Assembly: GCF_037038585.1 (NCBI RefSeq)
Contig: NC_092559.1
Coordinates: 10,836,488 to 10,900,487, forward strand
Direction: 5' to 3'
DNA: 64,000 nt
Source of the DNA: Patagioenas fasciata
Lineage: Eukaryota > Chordata > Aves > Columbiformes > Columbidae
A program made the translations under genes and the position numbers. Of this stretch, positions 1 through 11,061 are shown one piece after another. The notes beneath the pieces were generated by a model. It ran no database searches and had not been told where the DNA came from. It worked only from the letters and a program-made list of their open reading frames with translations. The stretch's first letter is position 1, and each line of letters starts with the position of its first letter.

Positions 1-2682
1 AAGAAAGCTGAAATAACTGCATTTTATCAGAGCCTGAGCCTACTTGCACATGAAATAAACTAAGAACAAAACCTACCAAATTCGGTTCTCTGGGAGACAC
101 AAGCTAGTTTTTAAATTTCACTCAGGTTCAGGTGAGAGAGGTGGAAAAACAGGACTTGGGTAGAAACACTACATCCAAAAGTAATGTGCTTTGTTCACCT
201 AAGCTCATTACCCACTGCCCTACTCAACTCAGTGCCAAGACCCCCATTCTGTAACACGTGCTTAAAACGTGCTATGCAAAAGCTACCTACCACTTACTCA
301 AGCAGCAAATTCATAAAAAACTGTACTTCATTGTCAATAGTTGCTGCGTGCCACTTTGTTTTTCAAAAAGACTAAGATTGTTCTTCTACACTATAGAACA
401 TGGATAATCTGTAAGTACAAAGTGTAGTTACTATCCACTGCAGGTATAATTCATCGTGCCATGCATAAAGCAAAAAAGTTGAATAATTATTGATCACACT
501 TTATTTAAGAATCCAAATAGGCCATCTAGGAACTATATATCATAGTGTTTCATTTCTACTAAAAACTCTATACTGTGCTGGAATTTCTAGTGCTGTGTGA
601 TTCAATAGTATATGTGAAAGACAGGGCCACATAGATCTCTATCTCAGATAGCTAGACTAGGAAAGTGCTTACCCACCTCTGCTGTTCTACAAAGTCTCAC
701 ACAGAGTAAAATTCAGCAGGTTTTAGTGATGGCATTGAACCAGCTTGCTCTAGTTATGTGTTGGTCTAAGTGTCAAATTATGAACGAAAACAAAAAGTTC
801 CACATTTGTCATGGTTCTCTGGAGTTAACTACAAACAATTAGTTATGCCCCACAAGTTAATAAGTATTCTAGTAACTGTGGTTTCTGAAAAGTGGTTTCT
901 GTAAATTCTTTGCATTCCTGTTTTTGAAAAGACTGAGTAACTTAGGATTTTGATTGTCATTTCACATTTTTGACAGTTTAAATGCTCGTCATGAGTTTAC
1001 TTCCCTGAAGTAGGTACACCAAATACCATGTTTCTGCTGAGCCTGTTGTGAATCAAATTAGTAACCTTCACTTCTTAATCTTCACATGGTCCTTCAATTC
1101 TTTTTGTCACAGAGATTATTGAAGTTCAGCCATGAAATTATGTTAACAAGTATACTTTTTTCAGCTTAAAACAAAGATTTTTGGACAATGATTTATTCAG
1201 AAAGCAGCCTACTCCTCTGCCCTTTATCCAGTCTCTTTTACGCACAGCACTTATTTCTAAATGGTTTAAAACCAAAGTAACAAGAAAAAGTCCTCAGATT
1301 CTTCCTGCAGACACAGATGTAGAGATACGAAAATAAAATCTCACCACTGTACTAAGTACTGAGGTGGTCATAATGCCTCTCTGTTATCAAGTCAGTCACG
1401 TTCATATATCACAAAAATCTGCAAACTCAAAGTGTTTGTCAAAACAGTTTTATTAGTTATATCTGCCCATATTGAAGAAAAATAACATAAAATTCTATGA
1501 ATCTCAGTAGAAAAATGGGTCATTTCTAAAATAACCTTGAGCAGAGAGTCCTATTTGTGTTTGGATGTAAATAAGTTTGATTCAGAAGCCCTTGCCTGGA
1601 AAACTCTTATTACTGAAAGAGAACAGAAACTGGCAAGATTTGAGTGATAATTCTGGGTTTCTGTGGATGCAACTGTAGGACAGATTTGGAAGGGAAACAA
1701 TTTAGCACTGTATGTTTTTCAAAATATGAATGGCAACATGCTGAAAGCAGTCAATTTTTTTTTCTTCCTCTGCACTTGCTTCATGCAGAGTAGAGGAAAG
1801 GTGTTGCCACTGGTTAGGAATGCTGTTTTGCAGAGGAATTTTTGCTGATCTGCATGCCCTAGAGAAATCATACTTTTAAACAAAACAAGCATTGCTGAAA
1901 AATAGGTAAACTTATTTATCTGGATTCACCGCTGTTGATTTTAGCTAGGTTGGATAAAAAACCCTGCCTTTTACTTGAGGAGGTGTTTGCCATAAATACC
2001 AGATGATAAGGTTCCTATGCTACGATCATGCTTTAAAACTGAGATGTTGCTATGCAATTTTCTGTATGAAACAACATGACAACTGTGAGCCTTCACTCTT
2101 TGTTTTCACTTAGTCATTAGTAGTGTTAAAGTTAGTAGTGTTAAAAATGCTGCTTTGATACCACTGCAACTCCCAGTCTTTAGCTGAGGGTTGCTTGAGG
2201 GTTAGGCTATGATTTAAAGTGTTATGCACTGTTACTGCTTGATTCAGTTTACTCCCAGCTGGCAGAGATCAGCCTTTAGAGTGCTTTGAGGTTCTGAAGT
2301 GCTAGCAGAAATTGCTCGTATTCTTGCAAAGCAGCCTACTGAAATGAGAAGCTGCATGGCTTAAGCCTGATTCTGTGATGTTTGGCTTTTATACCTTGGT
2401 TTTGGTTCTCAGCCCTTCCATGACACAAGCAAACATGGGTATAGAGGTATCTCGTTCATTTCCGGGACATACCTAAAGTTAACTCTGTGTTTCACTGTAA
2501 ATTTGCCTGAGTTCAGTTAGCCACAATGAATGATAGATTAAAAATACATATTGTCAGGAAGTAAATGCCTTGACATGTATTTGAACAGTTAGAAAAAAGT
2601 TGATACCTGAGACACCTGAGTCTTTGAAAAGAAGGGGGTTCATAGCTGTGTTGCTTTCCCATGGGCCATGAATAGTCTAGAC
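1..2682. other. AT-rich unassigned DNA
   Basis: No repeat family, gene or RNA gene could be recognised. Open frames are short (about 60-80 codons), lack similarity I can name, and look like chance. The stretch could be old unique or intronic sequence. Confidence 0.5.
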
Positions 2683-2877
2683 CAGGAGTTTCAAACTCAT
2701 TTTCACTGGAGGGGGGCACATCAGCCTCGTGGTTGCCTTCAAAGGGCAAAATGCAATTTTAGGACTGGATAAATGTAACTACTCCTACATTTACCCAGTC
2801 CTAAAATTACATTCGGCCCTTTGAAGGTAATGGCAAGGCTGATGTGGCCTGCGATGAAAATGAGCTTGACACCTCTG
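2683..2877. mobile_element. Palindromic hAT-type MITE, copy 1
   Basis: The element opens with CAGGAGTTTCAAACTC and closes with the inverted counterpart ending GACACCTCTG. The two halves are near-complementary over almost the whole 195 bp, so the transcript or single strand can fold into one long hairpin. Flanks are GTCTAGAC on the left and CTCTAGAT on the right, a decayed 8-bp target duplication (6 of 8 match), as expected for hAT transposition. The same family occurs at 55024-55157. It has no coding capacity and would have been moved by a hAT transposase encoded elsewhere. Confidence 0.75.
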
Positions 2878-3456
2878 CTCTAGATGGAGTGGTGACCTCG
2901 TGGTTAAAAAAAAAAAAAAGGCAACAACAAAGAAATAGTCAATATATGTGGGAATTTCAGAAGATTCTTTCTGTTTTTCTTTTTACTTTCTACTTCCATA
3001 TTCTGACTCTTTTCCTTTTCTTGACTCTTGTGTTATATCCGCAGTTACTTTCTCAGTACAAATGCAAAAGCTGATGATTTCAAAGAATAATATATTAAAT
3101 TTCTAATACAAATGTGTATATAACATTTCTGACACATTTGGCTTCCTAGCATAGAAAAAATGACAAAATATACTATTTTAAACTTGAATATGGCAGACAT
3201 GAGAGACCCAATCTGAAACATAGCCTGTCTTCAGGCACTCTGTCTCTGCAAGTCTGTACCAAAAATGATCTGAAGAGATTTAACTTCCATAAGTACAAAA
3301 TAGCACTTAACCTCCAGGTTTTTTCCCAGTCTTTTTTTCTAGGATATCAGAAATTACTGATTCTCTTTCCCTCTGCTTTGCACCACTGAGATGTGTACAG
3401 GACCAAGTGAGAAATAAACAGTTTGTAAACTTTATAAATATTTATGACATACATGT
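2878..3456. other. Unassigned AT-rich stretch
   Basis: Contains an A-run near 2905-2918 and pyrimidine-rich sequence; no gene or repeat family recognised. Confidence 0.4.
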
Positions 3457-3910
3457 ATACTGGCTGGAGGGCTAGGCCCAAAGAGTTGTGGTGAATGGAG
3501 TCAAATCCAGTTGGCAGCCGGTCATGAGTGGTGTTCCCCAGGGCTCAGTATTTGGGCCAGTTCTGTTTAATCTCTTTATCAATGATCTGGATGAAGGGAT
3601 TGAGTGCACCCTTAGTAAGTTTGCAGATGACACCAAATTGGGTGGGAGTGTTGATCTGCTGGAGGGTAGAAAGGCCATACAGAGGAATCTGGACCAGCTG
3701 TATCGTTGGGCTGAGGCCAATTGTATGAGGTATAATAAGGCCACGTGCCGGGTCCTGTACTTGGATCATAACAAGCCCAGGCAGCGCTACTGACTTAGGA
3801 AAGAGTGGCTGGAAAGCTCCCTGGCAGAGAGTGATCTGGGCGTGTTGAATGACAGCCAGCTGAATATGACCCAGCAGTGTGCCCAGGTGGCCAAAAAGGC
3901 CAACAGCATC

Positions 3911-4233
3911 TGTGGGGGACTACGGTGGGTCTGTGGATTCCCTGACGGAGGGCATAGGAACAGAAATTAGCCTTGAAGATACGAAGGCCTACCCGTGAGA
4001 ATGATGGGAGTAAAGGAGTATCCGGAGAAGTTAAGGATGTACCCGTGAGAGAGAAGGAAGTAGAAGAGTAAAATTAGCCAATGAGATGTTACTGCTGTAC
4101 CTTGTAACCAATAGTGAAGACACACATGAATTGGTAAAACTGTATAAAAATGCACTTGTGGCAATAAATGGCATCTACTACTTTCATCTTGGAAGAACTT
4201 GGTCTATGTCGTTTGTCCGTCTCAACCATGACA
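3911..4233 (+). mobile_element. Solo LTR, ERV family C
   Basis: Begins TGTGGGGGACTACGG and ends ACCATGACA. It is flanked by a perfect 6-bp target duplication AGCATC (3905-3910 and 4234-4239) within CR1 coding sequence. A TATAAAA box and an AATAAA signal lie in the second half (about 4142-4170). Close relatives lie at 44441-44776 and 48683-49020. A solo LTR with TSD is what remains after recombination between the two LTRs of a provirus. Confidence 0.9.
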
Positions 4234-4319
4234 AGCATCCTGGTTTGTATCAGGAATAGTGTGGCCAACAGGACTAGAGAAGTGATTGTGCCACTGTACT
4301 CGGCGCTAGTGAGGCCACT

Positions 4320-4784
4320 GTGTACACATACACAGGTACGTTGCAAGAAGAGCCAGAAGCCACAAATACATTGCAAAGAACAAATTTTATTTTAGTTACC
4401 TCTCTACTGGGGAATCTCCAAAGTCGCACCTAAGCTCCCAGGCAGAGATGACACAAGCGAGGATGCAGGCACTGGTAAGTTCAGCCCTGCTGGAAGATCA
4501 CTGGGCCTACTGAGCTCGCCTGTATTTCAAGGTTTCAAGCAGGCACAGCCTTGCACTCTTTCTCACAACAAAGCAGAAATCTCAGACTTAGTGATAAGGT
4601 GCCTAGAGTTTCTCACAGGCCTATGTTATCTAACACAGAGGTTCTACTCATCAAGCACACAAGGTCAGTAAAACAATTAGTGTGATGTATGTGCTTTTTG
4701 TACAGACAGTTGCAAGTCACTTGAGCGGATTTACATTTAAACAACCTCCTCACCAAATCTTCCACTACATTCCCATACAGCTGC
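4320..4784 (-). mobile_element. Unclassified 465-bp insert in CR1, possibly a solo LTR
   Basis: The CR1 frame is interrupted after GTGAGGCCAC and resumes at CACCTTGAATAC. The inserted DNA starts TGTGTACACATAC. Read on the minus strand it has an AATAAA-like signal around 4380-4394, which would fit a minus-strand LTR. I could not define a target duplication, so its class is open. Confidence 0.4.
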
Positions 4785-5295
4785 ACCTTGAATACTATGT
4801 TCAGTTTTGGACCCCTCATCATAAGAAGAACATTGAAATACTAGAGTGAGTGCAGAGGAGGGTGACAAAGCTGGTGAGGGGCTTGGAGCACAAGTCTTAT
4901 GAGGAGCAGTTGAGGGGACTGGGGCTGTTTAGCCATGAGAAAAGTAGGCTGAGGGGAGACCTTATCACTGACTACAACTACCTGAAAGGAAGTTGTAGCA
5001 TGGAGGGTGTTGGCCTCTTCTCCCAAGTAGCAAGTGATAGGACAAGAAGAAATGGCCTCAAGTTGTGCCAGGGGAGGTTTAGATTGGATATTAGGAAAAA
5101 ATTCTTCACGGAAAGGGTTGTCAGGCATTGGAACAGGCTGCCCAGGGAAGTGGTAGAGTCATCATCCCTGGAGGTGTTTAAAAGGTGTTTCGACGAGGTT
5201 CTTAGGGACATGGTTTAGTGCTAGAGTTACGTTAGGTTATGGTTGGACTCAATGATCATGAGGGTCTCTTCCAACCGAAACGATTCTCTCATTCT

Positions 5296-6905
5296 ATGAT
5301 TCGAAGTCATGCAAAAGAAAGACTTTCCCTTGGTTGAGAAAGAACAGGTTAGAGATCATTTACAGAAACTGGACATCCACAAATCCATGAGCCCCGATGG
5401 GATGCACCCACAAGTGCTGAGAGAGTTGGCAAATGTTACTGCAAAGCCACTCTCCATCATCTTTGAAAGGTCTTGGAGAACAGGAGAGGTGCTGGAGGAC
5501 TGGAAGAAAGCCAGTGTCACTCCAGTCTTCAAAAAAGGCAAGAAGGATGACCCAGGAAACTACAGGCTAGTCACCCTCACCTCCATCGCTGAAAAGGTGA
5601 TGGAACAGCTCATTCTGGATGTCATCTCTAAGCATGTGGAGGAAAAGAAGGTTATCAGGAGTAATCGGCACGGGTTCACCAAAGGGAAATAATGTTTGAC
5701 AAATCTGATAGCTTCTGTGATGGTATGACTGGCTGGGTAGATGAGGGAAGAGCAGTGAATATCGTCTACTTTGACTTCAGCAAGGCTTTTGAGACCATCT
5801 CTCACAACCTCCTCATAGGTGAGCTCAAGAAGTGTGGGCTGGATGAATGCACGGTGAGATGGATCATGAACTGGCTGTATGGGCAGGGCTCAGAAGGTTG
5901 TGATCAATGGTGCAAAGTCTGGTTGGAAACCTGCAGTTAGTGGGGTTCCCCAGGGGTCAGTGTTAGGTCCAGTCTTGTTCAACCTGTTCATCAGTGACCT
6001 GGATGAAGAGACTGAGTGCACCCTCAGCAAGTTTGCTGGTGATACCACACTGGGTGGAAGGGCTGACACACCAGAAGGCTGTGCTACCATTCAGCGAGGC
6101 CTGGACAGGCTGGAGGACTGGGCAGAGAAGAACCTAATGAAGTTTAACAAGGGCAAGTGTAGGGTCTCGCACCTGGGGAGGAATATCCCCCGGCACCAGT
6201 AAAGGTTGGGGACGGACTTGCTGTAAAGCAACACTGCAGAAAAGGACTTGGGAGTTCTGGTCGACAACAGGTTGACCATGAGTCAACAATGTGCCCTTAT
6301 GGCCAAGAAGGTCAATGGTACCTGGGGTGCATTAAGAAGAGCGTGACCAGCAGGTCGAGGGTTATCCTCCTCTACTCTGCCCTGGTGAGGATGCATCTGG
6401 AGTACTACGTCCAGATCTGGGCTTCCCAGTTTAAGAAGGATAAGGAATTACTGGAGGGAGTCCAGCGATGGACTATGGAGATGATATGAGGCCTAGAGCA
6501 CTTTTCTTATGAGGAGAGACTGAGAGAGCTGGGTCTGTTCAGCCTGGAGAAGAGAAGGCTGAGAGGCAATCTCATCAATATTTCTAAATATCTGAAGGGT
6601 GGATGTCAAGAGGATGGGACCAGACTACTTTCAGTGGTGCCCAACAATAGGATGAGGGGCAATGGGCACAGGCTGACGCATAGAAGGTTCCATCTGAATA
6701 TGAGGAGAACCTTTTTTCCTTTGAGGGTGACAGAGCACTGGAACAGGTTGCCCAGAGAGGTTGTGGAGTCTCCTCTGGAGACATTCAAGACCTGCCTAGA
6801 CACATTCCTGTGCAATCTGCTCTAGGTGTACCTGCTTTAGAAAGTGGGTTGAACTAGATGATCTCCAGAGGTCCCTTCCAACTGCAACCATTCTGTGATT
6901 CTGTG
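5296..6905 (+). mobile_element. CR1 LINE, 5'-truncated (RT half)
   Basis: Starts in the linker between endonuclease and reverse transcriptase and runs to the 3' tail near 6890-6905 (ATTCTGTG-type). RT motifs are spread over several frames: [52 protein letters not shown]. The YADD-equivalent reads FAGDT, so one catalytic Asp is lost. Multiple stops and frameshifts make it a dead copy. It directly follows another CR1 in the same orientation with a different tail type, so this is not a tandem duplication. Confidence 0.87.
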
Positions 6906-8302
6906 AGTTTGCATTATCTGGGCTACTGTAAGAGTTGGTCTGAAGATGGAGCAGTATTTACTTGAAACATAGTCATCAGGAACTGAGAGAACTGAGGCCC
7001 TGACAGAAAGAACGCATGGACAATGACTTGGAGAGAGCCCTGAGGAGAAGAACTGTGTTGCACAGGTCTCTCCGACCCGGAGGGCTACTGCTAACAATGG
7101 CTGCTGTATGGACTTCGCCTGCTGCCTCAGCCAAGCTAGCCCCTGCTTCCTAAAAGGGATTGTTATGTGGGTCTCTCTGACCCAGGGACAATAGCTGCCA
7201 TCCAGAAGATGGATTCTCACCTGCAGCCTCAGTCACACCTGTCCGCCACCTCCTCCCTCAAACAAAGGCCAATGAAGAAGAGCATGCCCAGAACCTCACC
7301 AAGGGTCCTGAGGTCACTCAATGGACCAGAAAGAGACCCCTGAACTTGAGGCCATGCAAGCACAGATGGGTCCTGGCAAGAGAAGCGAGGACTTTTCAAG
7401 CCTGTGCAGTTTAAGCCTGGGTTGCAAAACAAAGGCGGAGTCTGGCCTTGAACGATGGGAGCGACGGGGGGTGAAGAAGCAGAAGAGATGACTCCCAAAT
7501 GGACATTGTTAAGATCTTCCCACCAGAGGATCCTGAACCACAACAGAGGACCGGCAAAACTCTACAGGACCGGAGACCAGAGGGACACCTTTGGAACTCA
7601 TCTGGTGGTAAACAAATCCTCATTCCCATCTTCTTATTTTTCTTTCCCTTTTTTCTTTTTTTTTCCTTTCCCTTTTTCTTACTCTCTCGCTATCGCATGC
7701 CGCTTTATGGGCAAAATAATTAAGTAACACTGTTTGATTGAATTATAACCCCTCGGCATTTTGGTTGCCATAATTTTGCATTTCAAGATCAAGGTAAACG
7801 AACCATCATGAGTCCATCACCGAATGCACCGTGACAGCTACATATAAAGATAATGGTGGCTTAATAGCAGGATAATTTCCTTGTGGAAAATAATTATGAC
7901 TTTGACCCTCCTGGAGTCAGAATAAAATGCTGCAGGGGTAAGACAACTTATTATTGTTATTTCCTAAATCTTACCGTAACAGATGAAATACCTTATATGC
8001 CTTGGGTAAATTTTTCATTCAACAAATTACCATGGCACAGATTTTAGAGATACATACATATTATCCTTTCCAAGACTTCTTTAGCTTTTATGTCATTGCA
8101 ATTTTTTTTTTCCACTGGATCAAGAATTTAGTAATTTTATTTGTTTGGAATTTCATTTTAGAAGTCTTTACTAAATCCATCAGAACCCAAAACTGTGTTA
8201 GAATGATTTAATACCCTTATAAAGTTCCCCTATACTTGCTAACAGTTCTAATTATCACATTAAAAGCACTGCAATGGTAGAAAAAAAATGTAACACATTA
8301 AA
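6906..8302. other. Unassigned stretch with pyrimidine tract
   Basis: Moderately GC-rich sequence to about 7600, then a C/T tract (about 7619-7690), then AT-rich sequence. Two imperfect copies of a GTCTCTC(C/T)GACCC motif lie near 7061 and 7170. It could be an old LTR, but I found no TG...CA boundaries with a target duplication. Confidence 0.35.
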
Positions 8303-9588
8303 ATCACAGAATCACAGAATCGACTGGGTTGGAAAAGACCTCAGAGATCATCAAGTCCAACCCTTGGTCCAACTTCAGTCCATTTACTAGATCATGGCAC
8401 TAAGTGCCATGTCCAATCTCAGCTTAAAAACCTCCAGGGACGGTGAGTCCACCACCTCCCTGGGCAGTCCATTCCAATGCTTGATCACTCTCTCCATAAA
8501 GAATTTCTTTCTAATATCCAGCCTAAATTTCCCCTGGCAGAGTTTAAACCCATGCCCCCTTGTCCTATTGCTAACTGCCTGGGAGAAGAGACCAATCCCC
8601 ACCTGGCTATAACTTCCCTTCAGGTAGTTATAGAGACTGATGAGGTCACCTCTAAGCCTCCTCTTCTCCAGACTAAACAACCCCAGCTCCCTCAGCCTCT
8701 CCCCATAGGTCTTGTGTTCAAGTCCCTTCACCAGTCTTGTTACTCTTCTCTGGACCTGCTCCAGCACTTCAATCTCTTTCCTGAGGGGAAGACATTTCCT
8801 GAGGGGCCCAGAACTGAACACAATACTCCAGGTGTGGCCTCACCAATGCAGAGTACAGGGGAAGGATCACTTCCCTTGTCCTGCTGACCATGCTCTTTTT
8901 GATACAGGACAGGATACCATTGGCCTTCTTGGCCACCTGGGCACACTGTTGGTTCATGTTGAGCTTCCTGTCAATTAGTACCCCCAGGTCCCTTTCTGCC
9001 TGACTGCTCTCCAGCCACTCTGTGCCCAGCTTGTAGCGCTGCAGGGGGTTGTTGTGGCCAAAGTGCAGGACCTGGCACTTGGCCTCGTTGAATTTCATCC
9101 CATTGGAATCGGTCCATTTTTCCAGTCTATCCAGATCCCTCTGCAGAGCCCTCCTGCCTTCCAGCAGGTCGACACTCCCTCCCAACTTTGCTGATGATGG
9201 TCTCAATCCCTTCATCTAAATCATCAATAAAGCTGTTAAACAGGACTGGACCCAACACTGACCCCTGGGGGACACCACTAGTGACTGGCCACCAGCTAGA
9301 TGCAGCCCCATTCACCAGCACTCTCTGGGCCCAGCCCTCCAGCCAGTTCTTAACCCAGCAGAGAGTACACTTGTCCAAGCCATGGGCTACCAGCTTTTGC
9401 AGGAGTATATTATGGGAGACAGTGTCAAAGGCTTTGTTGAAGTCTAGATAGACCATGTCTACAGCTTTCCCCTCATCCACCAGGGGGTCACCTGATCATA
9501 AAAGGAGATCAGGTTGGTCAGACAGGACCTGCCCCTCCTAAACCCATGCTGGCTGGGTCTGATCCCTTGTCCATCCTGAAGGTGCTTT
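8303..9588 (-). mobile_element. CR1 LINE, 5'-truncated, minus strand
   Basis: On the minus strand it encodes the RT C-terminal half: [42 protein letters not shown], then [11 protein letters not shown] and [14 protein letters not shown]. The region around the FADD motif is shifted out of frame. The 3' tail of CACAGAAT repeats lies at 8305-8322 on the plus strand. Three overlapping open stretches (8387-8821, 8769-9215, 9127-9480) cover it, so it has only a few frameshifts. Confidence 0.88.
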
Positions 9589-10867
9589 GAAAACTGGAAA
9601 ACATTCTTTTTGAAAGGGGAAAGTGTGGCTGTTGAAAGAACCTTTTAAATTCCTATTTAAGAAGCTATTTAATCTCTTTTTGTTCAGTTGTTGATTGCAT
9701 TATTGGAAATAACTGCTTATTTTTGTTTTAAAGGGATGGTTAAAACAGATTACTCACTTTAGCATCTCATAAGCTTACTTCAGAATATATTGTGTTGTAT
9801 ACCTACAATGTTAGAAGGACTTTAAAATCACTAAATAAAGTAATTAATTTTGAATAGGTTGGAATAATGATTTCCTGAGTAACTGTATGCAATCATATGC
9901 ATTATGATAGTATTAAAAAACAGACTCATGTTATAGGTTACATGTGAAGTCCTCTTTGAGTGGATATCTTTTTTATATTTCTTTATATTCAGTTGCCTCA
10001 TGGGTGACCTCAGGCCTGACATACCTCATAAAACCCAGTCTTTATAATGAACATAGAATTATTAATTTTTGCCTTCTGTTTTCTGTGACATTCATTGCAG
10101 TAATACAAGAGTGTTTTGTAAATGAATTAATTGCTTACTGCAACAGTTCTGTGAGGGAAATAGAGTTTATTCGGGAAGAACAGGAGTTTCAACTTCTAGA
10201 GACACACTGATTTGGTGAGTTTTGATGAAGATGCAACAGGCAAATTTTTCAAAGTGCTTGGGAAGGCTTATTTAAAATTTTCCAGTGGATTTTTCCAATT
10301 AAATTCCTTTTTAACAGTATTGATTGAAATTAAACTTTGTCTTTGGGAAAGAAAAAAAAAAAAAGACTATCCTGACATTTCTCCAGGGTATTCTGATTCA
10401 GTTTTTAATTTTGCAATTACTTTGTTTCGAGGTATCTTTTTAAAGTTGTATTTGAATTGTTTTTAAATACCTTCATGGTATTAAAGCATAGTAATAAAGC
10501 AAAGTATAGATTTTTATAGTTTAAGTAACACAAAGCAGTCAAGGAGCAGAAAGCTCCATATTTACATTTTAATTGTTGCATGGGAATTTCTGTTCTTTTC
10601 CTTCTGCATGGTTGCAGTTCTTGCCCAGCTCTAAGAGTTTTAATTAGACAGCTTTAGTGACTGCTTGCTTTCTGTCTAGCACACTTTTTCGCAGTCCACT
10701 TATCATTCAGTAAACATTTTCCAGCTTCTGTTACAGTTCCAAGACACCTATGTGATTGTCTCATTCCCCACCCAAATCCAATTAATTCCTGGATTATTGT
10801 CTTGCAGTGCATTGAATGGGGCTGAGTCTTTTTGAAAAGACCGGATATGTAAGATTTTTGGGACTGC
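9589..10867. other. Unassigned AT-rich DNA
   Basis: AT-rich, with an A-run near 10350-10363. No gene or repeat family recognised. Confidence 0.4.
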
Positions 10868-11061
10868 CAAAAAGGGAAGGGTTGTGAAGCAGTGGAACAG
10901 GCTGCCCAGGGAAGTGGTTGAGTCACCATTCCTGGAGGTGTTTAAAAGATGTATATATGAGGTTCTTAGGGACATGGTTCAGTGCTAGAGTTAGGTTATG
11001 GTTGGACTCAATGTTCTTAAAAGTCTCTTCCAAACAAAGTGATTCTATGATTCTATGTTGA
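10868..11061 (+). mobile_element. CR1 3'-end fragment
   Basis: About 190 bp of CR1 3' end with the GAACAGGCTGCCCAGGGAAG segment (HWNRLPREV region) and a terminal ATTCTATG pair. A very short 5'-truncated copy. Confidence 0.85.

Larger units (their letters stand above)
3457..5292 (+). mobile_element. CR1 LINE, 5'-truncated, split by two insertions
   Basis: This is the 3' part of a CR1 non-LTR retrotransposon. Frames within it encode the reverse-transcriptase palm ([10 protein letters not shown], then FADDTKLGG with the catalytic DD) and the C-terminal region ([22 protein letters not shown]). The 3' end near 5270-5292 has ATTCTATG-type tail units. Coding is broken by stops. A solo LTR (3911-4233) and an unclassified insert (4320-4784) interrupt it. 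The CR1 text resumes correctly after each, so both are later than the CR1. Confidence 0.88.

Noticed and set aside
184..1848. Short open frames near the window start
   Set aside because: About 60 codons each, biased composition, no start or splice context; treated as chance.
5290..5300. Tandem duplication of one CR1 at 3.4-6.9 kb
   Set aside because: The two copies have different tails, different start points and clear sequence divergence, so they are separate insertions.
7619..7690. Pyrimidine tract as a polypurine tract of a minus-strand ERV
   Set aside because: No LTR start TG next to it and no retroviral coding sequence nearby.
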